This document shows, piece by piece, positions 8,666 through 14,782 of a stretch of 64,000 nt of DNA. Both the position numbers and the translations under genes were made by a program. This stretch comes from JAFDZO01 sp044226845 (GTDB lineage Bacteria; Bacteroidota; Ignavibacteria; Tepidaquicellales; Tepidaquicellaceae). How positions within the stretch are numbered: position 1 is the stretch's first letter; each line of letters begins with the position of its first letter. The notes beneath the pieces were generated by a model. It worked only from the letters and a program-made list of their open reading frames with translations. It made no database searches and was not told the origin of the DNA. The stretch is taken from the NCBI GenBank assembly GCA_044226845.1, contig JBGAGG010000013.1, forward strand, positions 51,462 to 115,461, read 5' to 3'.

Positions 8666-10107
8666 TTGCCAAAAAGAACAGACCTTAAAACAATTTTATT
8701 GATCGGAAGCGGACCGATTGTTATCGGTCAGGCATGCGAGTTCGATTACTCAGGCTCGCAGGCAGTCAAAGCATTAAAGGAAGAGGGTTACAGAGTTGTT
8801 CTCATAAACTCAAACCCTGCCACAATAATGACTGACCCCGAAATTGCCGATGCAACTTACATCGAGCCCATCACAACCGAGTACATCGAAGAAATAATCA
8901 AAAAAGAAAAACCCGAAGCTATACTTCCCACTATGGGAGGGCAGACTGCTCTAAATGCAGCAATGCAATTGCATGAGAAAGGCATCTTAAAAAAATATAA
9001 CGTTGAACTGCTCGGCGCAAAAGTTGAGTCTATAAATAAAGCAGAGTCACGCGAAGAGTTCAGCGCAGCTATGAAAAAAATAGGACTGGAAGTTGCTGAG
9101 GGTATGTTCGTTCACAACATGGAAGAAGCACGGATTGCTATGGAGAAAACCGGATTCCCTATTATCGTTCGTCCTTCATTTACACTCGGAGGAACCGGCG
9201 GCGGAATTGCTTACAACATCGATGAATATGAGACAATCGTAAATAAAGGCCTGACGGCTTCGCCGACAAATCAGATTTTAGTTGAAGAGTCTTTAATCGG
9301 CTGGAAAGAGTTCGAACTTGAAGTAATGCGCGATAAGAATGATAACTTTGTTGTGATATGCTCGATAGAAAATTTTGACCCGATGGGCGTGCATACGGGA
9401 GATTCTATCACCGTTGCGCCTGCGCAGACACTTACCGATAAACAGTATCAGAAGCTGAGAGATGCCGCAAAGAAAATTATTTCAGAGATAGGAGTAGAAA
9501 CAGGAGGGTCTAATATTCAGTTTGCCGTTAATCCCGATACAGGAAGAATAATTGTAATTGAAATGAATCCACGCGTATCGCGAAGCTCTGCGCTTGCATC
9601 AAAGGCAACGGGATTTCCGATCGCAAAAATTGCAGCTAAGCTTGCCGTGGGTTATACGCTTGATGAAATACCGAATGATATTACGAAGACAACTCCATCG
9701 TGCTTTGAGCCTGTGATAGATTACGTTGTGTTAAAAATTCCGCGATGGGATTTTGATAAATTCCGTTCTTCGAATCCCGATAACGACGTAATTTTAAAGA
9801 GGCATTCCAGAAGGCAATCCGCTCGCTTGAAACTGGCAGAGCAGGACTCGGCGCTGACGGAAAAGATAAATACTCCTATGAAGAGCTAACTTCATTAAAA
9901 AAAAGTGAAAGGGTTCTGCTCAAAGAAAAAATTCTCACCAAGCTGAAAACTCCCCGCAACGATAATATTTTTTATCTCCGCTACGCCCTTCTTTTAGGCG
10001 CATCGATAGATGAGCTTTACTCATCAACAAAAATAGATAAATGGTTTTTAAATCAGGTTAAGGATATTGTTGATTTGGAACAGGAACTGAGAAATTATAA
10101 ATTATGA
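8666..10107 (+). pseudogene. carB: carB remnant: carbamoyl-phosphate synthase large subunit, internally deleted and C-terminally truncated
   Basis: A TTG start at 8666 opens a clean CarB N-terminal half (KTILLIGSGPIVIGQACEFD, GGTGGGIAYN, EMNPRVSRSSALASKATGFP). The reading frame runs to 9889, but homology leaves it near 9763: after DYVVLKIPRWDFDKF the sequence becomes unlike CarB. In another frame, from 9790, homology resumes as NFKEAFQKAIRSLETGRAGL and continues through KIDKWFLNQVKDIV to a TGA at 10105-10107. Compared with E. coli CarB from memory, about 40 nt including the GEVMAIGR block are missing, shifting the frame. CarB is normally about 1070 residues; the second ATP-grasp and allosteric domains are absent. 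Probably a dead gene; a sequencing indel would not explain both lesions. Confidence 0.85.
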
Positions 10108-10147
10108 ATGTAGAATTTAGAATTACAAATAATAATTTTAACAAAAA

Positions 10148-10187
10148 GACCTGACAGGATTGATCCGCCATGGCGGACTGTCAGGTC
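10148..10187. repeat. Nested palindrome, ACCTGACAG family
   Basis: The 10-bp arms GACCTGACAG (10148-10157) and CTGTCAGGTC (10178-10187) enclose a second perfect palindrome, TCCGCCATGGCGGA (10164-10177). The arm sequence recurs at 14585-14612 and 51923-51937. The element lies 40 bp past the carB remnant stop, between convergent genes, so it may also end transcription. Confidence 0.75.
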
Positions 10188-10220
10188 AAAATCTGATAAC
10201 TTTCATCTAATAACTAATAA

Positions 10221-11318
10221 CTAAAACTGCACGCCCATCGTTACACTTCCATCTATCCTGTAATCTTTATTATCTGAAAATATTTTTAAGTCTCTTAAAG
10301 TTTTTAAATATCTTCCTTCAAGCCTTACATAAGCATTAGGCATTGGTCTGAATTCAAATGCTAGCGAAGGACCAAAGCACATAAGCCCTGTTCTTTCAGT
10401 CGGAGTTACTTCGTATATCGGTGATAGTATTCCGTCGAAGTCAGAGAAATATTCTGCTCTGTATGCAAGTGAAAATTTCGGGTCGTTGAACGTATATTTC
10501 AGAGTTGCAAATCCGCCTGCCATTGAACCGTAAGATTTTGGGTCATCAAGCTTTGAATTCTCCTGAAAGCAGAAATCGTTATTCACAATTAAATTCCAAT
10601 GGTCGCCAAGCATAGCTTTGATAATAAAATTATTATAGTAGCGGAGCTTACCATTTCCTAAATCTGTTGATTCATTCCCTATTAAATTATTATAAGCGAA
10701 GGAAACATTTTTGTATGGCCACCATGTAAGCGAAACACCTGCCGATTTATTCTTATTGTTATCTCCCAGCACGCTGTAGCCGTTCACAACCCAGAATGCT
10801 CCGTTAAATCTTCTCGCAGAATAGGAAATAACTGCCCCTGCCTGCGGAAGCGGCTCGTACAATGAAACCATTGCATAGGAAGAAAATGTATTTTCTATTG
10901 AGCGCGGACTTTCATTCCCTATATGAGTGAAAAAATATCCTGCATCTATCCACACATTCTCCCATGGAGAGAACCCTACATTTGCCTCCGGCAAAAGTTT
11001 TTGATTGGACGGATACAATACATCTGCCATATCACCGTACTGGATTGTAAGGTTACCTCTTACATTTCCTTTAGAATATCTTGCAGTAAGCATTGCAATA
11101 TTCAGGCGGTATTCATCTCTTATCGGTGATACACCCGGGAAGCGCTCAATTGTATTTGAGTTATCATTATCATGACTGTAATAAGTATCTACATACCCCG
11201 TGATGGTAATGGGTGAAACAGGCAGCATTGAATTGATTAAACTTCTCAGTGAATCCTGAGAAAAGGCTGAAGATACTGAAGCAAAACAAAAAATTAGAAC
11301 AAGTATAATTTTATTCAT
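10221..11318 (-). CDS. Outer-membrane porin, OmpL-like beta-barrel (bbp2 type)
   Basis: The start was moved to the ATG at 11316-11318, because MNKIILVLIFCFASVSSAFS gives a clean signal peptide; a longer reading from 11363 adds 15 unlikely residues. The mature protein (about 345 residues) starts with ITGYVDTYYSHD and is rich in alternating aromatic strands (GNLTIQYGDMADVLYPSNQ, NVWIDAGYFFTHIG, AFWVVNGYSVLGDNNKNKS), ending in an aromatic GVQF as barrel proteins do. This fits the putative beta-barrel porin-2 family. It lies just downstream of the ammonium transporter gene on the same strand, so a role in letting ammonium or other small solutes cross the outer membrane is a reasonable inference. 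Confidence 0.8.
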   Translation of the reverse strand: MNKIILVLIFCFASVSSAFSQDSLRSLINSMLPVSPITITGYVDTYYSHDNDNSNTIERFPGVSPIRDEYRLNIAMLTARYSKGNVRGNLTIQYGDMADVLYPSNQKLLPEANVGFSPWENVWIDAGYFFTHIGNESPRSIENTFSSYAMVSLYEPLPQAGAVISYSARRFNGAFWVVNGYSVLGDNNKNKSAGVSLTWWPYKNVSFAYNNLIGNESTDLGNGKLRYYNNFIIKAMLGDHWNLIVNNDFCFQENSKLDDPKSYGSMAGGFATLKYTFNDPKFSLAYRAEYFSDFDGILSPIYEVTPTERTGLMCFGPSLAFEFRPMPNAYVRLEGRYLKTLRDLKIFSDNKDYRIDGSVTMGVQF

Positions 11319-11462
11319 ATTGGGGTTTTGATTTTTTTTATGAATCATCAAAGCAGTTATCATTTTATGTAATCAAAAATATTCAATGTGGAATAAACAT
11401 CAAATAAAATATTTCTGCAAATCTATAAAGATTTTATAAAGAGGATTTTATGTAAAACAAAA

Positions 11463-11483
11463 CTGCCGGAGTTTCACCGGCAG
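11463..11483 (-). terminator. Terminator after the ammonium transporter gene
   Basis: The 7-bp GC-rich stem CTGCCGG / CCGGCAG with a 7-nt loop is followed on the minus strand by TTTTGTTTT. It lies 17 bp past the amt stop, so the downstream porin would need its own promoter or read-through. Confidence 0.75.
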
Positions 11484-11499
11484 ATTTTTAAAAATTATA

Positions 11500-12729
11500 T
11501 TATATGTAAGCTTGTTCACCATGCAAAGTTTCATCGAGTCCTGTTTGTTCTTCTTCAGCAGTAGTTTTCACTCTGGTAAAGAAGTTTATTACTGCAAGCA
11601 TAAGATAAGTAAATCCGAAGGCATACACTGAGCTTATTGCAATTGCACCTAACTGAATCCAGAAAAATTTAGAGTCGCCGTACAATAGTCCGTTAGCACC
11701 TGTTGCATTTACTGTCAGCGTTCCGAATACACCCAGCATAATTACTCCAATCATTCCTCCTACACCGTGAACGCCCCATACATCGAGCGCATCATCCCAT
11801 CCCATTTTATTCTTCAAATAAACTGCACCGTAACATACTACACCTGATATACATCCGATTATGACTGCAGAGTTTGTTGTAACATAACCTGCTGCGGGAG
11901 TGATGGTTGCAAGCCCTGCAACTGCGCCTGTAAGCAGCCCGACAAACTTCGGTTTATCTTCAAACATCCATGCCATTGCAAGCCACATAACTGCGGCGAA
12001 CGATGCTGCTATATCTGTATTTAAAAATGCTAATGCTGTAACTGAGTCAACTGCAAACTCGCTGCCTGCGTTAAAGCCGTACCATCCGAACCATAGCAAA
12101 CCTGTTCCTAAAGCAATCAACGGAATTGAGTGCAAGCCTTTATCTTCAACTTGTCTTTTACCGACATAAAGCACTGAAGCAAGAGCAGCCATACCTGCGA
12201 TATTGTGAACGACGATACCGCCTGCAAAATCTTTTACTCCCCACTCGGCTAAAATACCGCCGCCCCATACCATGTGTACGAACGGAAAATAAACGAAGAG
12301 TAACCACGCAACTAAAAATGCTATGTAAGCTTTGAACTTTACACGGTTGGCAAATGCGCCGGTAATTAAAGCAGGTGTTATTATTGCAAACATCATTTGA
12401 TATGCAACAAAAACAAAGAGTGGAATTGAAGGATTGAGAGGAGATGGAGTATTCATATCCATACCCTGTAAAAAAGACATCTTAAAATTTCCTATGATAC
12501 CAAAAAAATCGGAGCCTGTTTTCATATCTCCGCTGAAGCACATTGAGTAGCCTACTAACCACCAGAGAACTGTAGTAACACCCATCGAGACAAAACTTTG
12601 CATCATAATAGCCAGTACATTTTTTCTGCCGACTAAACCGCCGTAGAAAAACGCGAGCCCGGGAGTCATCAGCATAACTAAGCTCGTTGCGAGCAGCATA
12701 AATCCCGTATTACCAGTATCAAAATTCAT
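11500..12729 (-). CDS. amt: Ammonium transporter (Amt/Mep/Rh family)
   Basis: The 409-residue protein has about 11 membrane segments. The start MNFDTGNTGFMLLATSLVML, the block LMTPGLAFFYGGLVGRKN and the family signature DFAGGIVVHNIAGMAALAS are classic for Amt proteins. The conserved pore histidines are expected in VVHNIAG and VWGVHGVGG. It conducts ammonium across the inner membrane. No glnK/glnB gene is adjacent, which is unusual because Amt is often paired with its PII regulator; here a porin gene follows instead. Not enough is visible to tell AmtB subtypes apart. Confidence 0.96.
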   Translation of the reverse strand: MNFDTGNTGFMLLATSLVMLMTPGLAFFYGGLVGRKNVLAIMMQSFVSMGVTTVLWWLVGYSMCFSGDMKTGSDFFGIIGNFKMSFLQGMDMNTPSPLNPSIPLFVFVAYQMMFAIITPALITGAFANRVKFKAYIAFLVAWLLFVYFPFVHMVWGGGILAEWGVKDFAGGIVVHNIAGMAALASVLYVGKRQVEDKGLHSIPLIALGTGLLWFGWYGFNAGSEFAVDSVTALAFLNTDIAASFAAVMWLAMAWMFEDKPKFVGLLTGAVAGLATITPAAGYVTTNSAVIIGCISGVVCYGAVYLKNKMGWDDALDVWGVHGVGGMIGVIMLGVFGTLTVNATGANGLLYGDSKFFWIQLGAIAISSVYAFGFTYLMLAVINFFTRVKTTAEEEQTGLDETLHGEQAYI

Positions 12730-12911
12730 AACGCTATTCCTTTATTTAAATTAGGAAAGATGAACAGATAACAAATGGAATATAGAAAAGAACAACAAGC
12801 CCTGTTACAAATATAAGAAAAATATTTTTTGGTTTTAATTAAGTAATTTTTACAGAATAAATGTATTTGGAAGTAAAAAGAGTTTTATTATTTTTATAAA
12901 ACGAAATTTTC

Positions 12912-13466
12912 ATGGGCAAACTTCAGAATAAAATCTCTCAGGCAAATATAGAGTTCATAGAGAAGCAGCATATATTTTTTGTTGCAACTGCACCGCTAAG
13001 CAAAGACGGGAGAGTGAATGTTTCGCCGAAGGGGCTCGACTGCTTCAGAGTATTTTCAGATAATGAAGTCGGATATATGGATTTGATTTCCAGCGGAAAT
13101 GAAACATCTGCTCACACGCTTGAGAACGGCCGCATAACAATAATGTTCTGTTCATTCGATGATAAGCCATTAATATTAAGATTATACGGCAAGGGCAGAG
13201 CCGTGCTGAATAATTCTGAAGAGTGGAAAAAATATTCTTCGCACTTTAAAATTTATCCCAGCACAAGGCAGCTTATAATTGCCGATATAGATTTAGTCCA
13301 GATGTCATGCGGATTTGGAGTGCCTGAGTATGAATTCAAGGCTGACCGTGATGTTCATTTCAATTGGGCAGAAGCGAAAGGCGAAGAAGGACTTAAAGAT
13401 TATATTCAGCAAAAAAATCTGATAAGCCTCGACGGACTGCCGACAGACCTTTCTATAAGCAAATAA
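12912..13466 (+). CDS. Pyridoxamine 5'-phosphate oxidase-related (PNPOx-like) flavoprotein
   Basis: The 184-residue protein has the split-barrel FMN-binding pattern: an N-terminal helix, then HIFFVATAPLSKDGRVNVSP (strands 1-2), YMDLISSGNETSAHTLENG, and RITIMFCSFDDKPLILRLYG. It resembles the stand-alone PNPOx-like family rather than PdxH (no C-terminal PdxH dimerisation block). Such proteins bind flavin or F420-like cofactors and reduce various substrates; the substrate is unknown. It is a single gene divergent from amt. Confidence 0.85.
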   Translation: MGKLQNKISQANIEFIEKQHIFFVATAPLSKDGRVNVSPKGLDCFRVFSDNEVGYMDLISSGNETSAHTLENGRITIMFCSFDDKPLILRLYGKGRAVLNNSEEWKKYSSHFKIYPSTRQLIIADIDLVQMSCGFGVPEYEFKADRDVHFNWAEAKGEEGLKDYIQQKNLISLDGLPTDLSISK

Positions 13467-13632
13467 TTTTTCAGACCTTCACCACATTTTGATAAATTGG
13501 TTATTGTGTCAAGCCGAATTTAAAAATATTTACCTATTAGTAGTAATAAAGTTAACTGCTTTACAAAATTTTTCTTTATTAGTATTTTATGATTGTTTTG
13601 TATACCGGTAAGGGTTGTAAATGCTCCGATAT

Positions 13633-13705
13633 CTTATTTTGCAGAAATCCGTCAAAAACCCGTCAAGAATAGAAAATTAAATTTAACGCAATTGTTTTTA
13701 CAATA
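13633..13705 (-). repeat. Dispersed TTGACGG repeat, copy C
   Basis: Read on the minus strand, the 35 bp ending at 13633 match 46921-46955 at 34 of 35 positions: CTTGACGGGTTTTTGACGG followed by ATTTCTGCAAAATAAG. The upstream TTTAATTTTC and the ATTGT...ACAAT region are also recognisable. A third, shorter copy is at 46676-46735. The unit contains an internal direct repeat, TTGACGG(A/G)TT twice. It sits in the 388-bp gap 13467-13854, where no gene was found. Confidence 0.75.
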
Positions 13706-13750
13706 CTGGTTTACTGCGAATGTAGGGTTTTAAAGGGAGCGCCGTTTAAA

Positions 13751-13811
13751 AAAATGTTACAATAATGTTACTCTGAATCGGATTCACTCAAAATGTTACA
13801 ATAATGTTACT
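13751..13811. repeat. Pair of 22-bp direct repeats around a 13-bp palindrome
   Basis: Two identical 22-mers at 13751-13772 and 13790-13811 contain AAAATGTTACAATAATGTTA followed by CT. The palindrome TGAATCGGATTCA (13774-13786) lies between them. The arrangement ends 43 bp before the ATG of the following gene, a plausible operator position. However, 18 bp of the repeat also occur inverted at 46979-46996, so it may instead belong to a dispersed intergenic family. Confidence 0.6.
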
Positions 13812-13854
13812 TTATAAGTGACATCGTAAAATTATAAAAACCAGTGTTCAAAAA

Positions 13855-14568
13855 ATGAAAAAAAATCTTATTCTACTTAGCTTTCTCTTCTTATTTGTAA
13901 TCTCCTCATTTGCGCAGGAAAAAACCATTCTGTACTGGGGCGAACTGCTTCAAAAAAATACTCCTGCCGATAACACTTATTACACTCATAAATCCCCCAT
14001 TGTAAAATGGAAGGGCGTAAACGGAGCATCTGACTACGAATGCAAAACCGACTGCAGCGGACTGATAAACCAACTCATCAAACAGGCTTACAATATAGAT
14101 GATGCAACATTCAATAAATGGATGAAGAAGAAAAAAAGAGCGTATGCAAAAGATTACTACAACCAGATAAAAAAAGGAAACGGCTTTCAGGGATTTACGA
14201 ATATAAAAGATGCTAAACCCGGCGATGTGATTGCCATAAAATTTCCAAAGCTAATGGATGATACAGGGCATATAATGCTGATTACTGAAGCAGCACAGGA
14301 AATTGAGCCTATCGAACCAACAGTGCTTGGCACTAAGCAATGGAAAATAAAAATCATTGATGAAAGCGGACACGGGCACGGCACGACAGATACACGCCAC
14401 ATTGAAGGAAATAAATACAGAAACGGAATAGGCACGGGTTACTTCAGAATTTACACAGACAGCACAGGAGAGATAGTCGGGTATGCATGGAGCACTGAAA
14501 CAGGAAGCAAGTACAGAGAAGCTGATGTAAGGAAAGTTATCATAGGAAGAATAGATAAAAAGTTTTGA
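13855..14568 (+). CDS. Secreted NlpC/P60-like (papain-fold) cysteine hydrolase
   Basis: The 237-residue protein has a signal peptide (to about residue 21, SSFAQ). It shows the ordered catalytic elements of the NlpC/P60-CHAP superfamily: the nucleophile in CKTDCSGLINQLIKQAY, the AKPGDVIAI strand, and the histidine in DTGHIMLITEAA. These enzymes usually cut peptidoglycan peptides or related amides. The C-terminal half has an unusual histidine-rich stretch (DESGHGHGTTDTRHIEG). It stands alone, preceded by the 22-bp repeat pair. The superfamily is fairly certain; the substrate is unknown. Confidence 0.78.
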   Translation: MKKNLILLSFLFLFVISSFAQEKTILYWGELLQKNTPADNTYYTHKSPIVKWKGVNGASDYECKTDCSGLINQLIKQAYNIDDATFNKWMKKKKRAYAKDYYNQIKKGNGFQGFTNIKDAKPGDVIAIKFPKLMDDTGHIMLITEAAQEIEPIEPTVLGTKQWKIKIIDESGHGHGTTDTRHIEGNKYRNGIGTGYFRIYTDSTGEIVGYAWSTETGSKYREADVRKVIIGRIDKKF

Positions 14569-14584
14569 TCTGCTTATAAAAAAT

Positions 14585-14612
14585 ACCTGACAGGATTAAA
14601 AACCTGTCAGGT
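14585..14612. repeat. Palindrome of the ACCTGACAG family
   Basis: The perfect arms ACCTGACAGG and CCTGTCAGGT enclose an 8-nt loop (ATTAAAAA). The arms match those of the element at 10148-10187. Its place 17 bp after the NlpC/P60-like gene would also suit a terminator, although no T-run follows. Confidence 0.75.
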
Positions 14613-14652
14613 CAAAAACAATTAATGATAACAAATTCAGACCTCCCCCTGC

Positions 14653-14675
14653 CCCCCTCCTTATAAAGGAGGGGG
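14653..14675. repeat. CCCCCTCCTT palindrome
   Basis: The perfect 10-bp arms CCCCCTCCTT / AAGGAGGGGG surround ATA. The same arms with a different 5-nt loop recur at 46757-46781, so this is a dispersed family in an otherwise AT-rich sequence. Confidence 0.75.
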
Positions 14676-14684
14676 AAGAGTGTA

Positions 14685-14723
14685 AATAAAAAAAGCCGTT
14701 CCGAAATAAATCGAAACGGCTTT
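14685..14723 (-). terminator. Terminator after the large T9SS subtilase gene
   Basis: The 9-bp stem AAAGCCGTT / AACGGCTTT is followed on the minus strand by seven or more T. A-rich flanks on both sides make it potentially bidirectional, also serving the convergent NlpC/P60-like gene. Confidence 0.8.
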
Positions 14724-14782
14724 AAAAAATTTACTTATTAGAATTCAGAATTTTCTGATAACTAATAACTGAGAACGGGCAG

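Noticed and set aside
8666..10107. carB considered as a naturally split CarB, as in some archaea and Aquifex
   Set aside because: The internal ~40-nt loss with a frame change before the split point would make the N-terminal half defective; the second half is not in the window. A split in the genome cannot be fully excluded.
11319..11363. Longer N-terminus of the porin
   Set aside because: The internal ATG at 11316-11318 gives a proper signal peptide; the extra residues would hide it.
13751..13811. Repeat-spacer-repeat considered as a CRISPR start
   Set aside because: Only two repeats of 22 bp with a 17-bp spacer that is itself a palindrome; no further repeats or cas genes.
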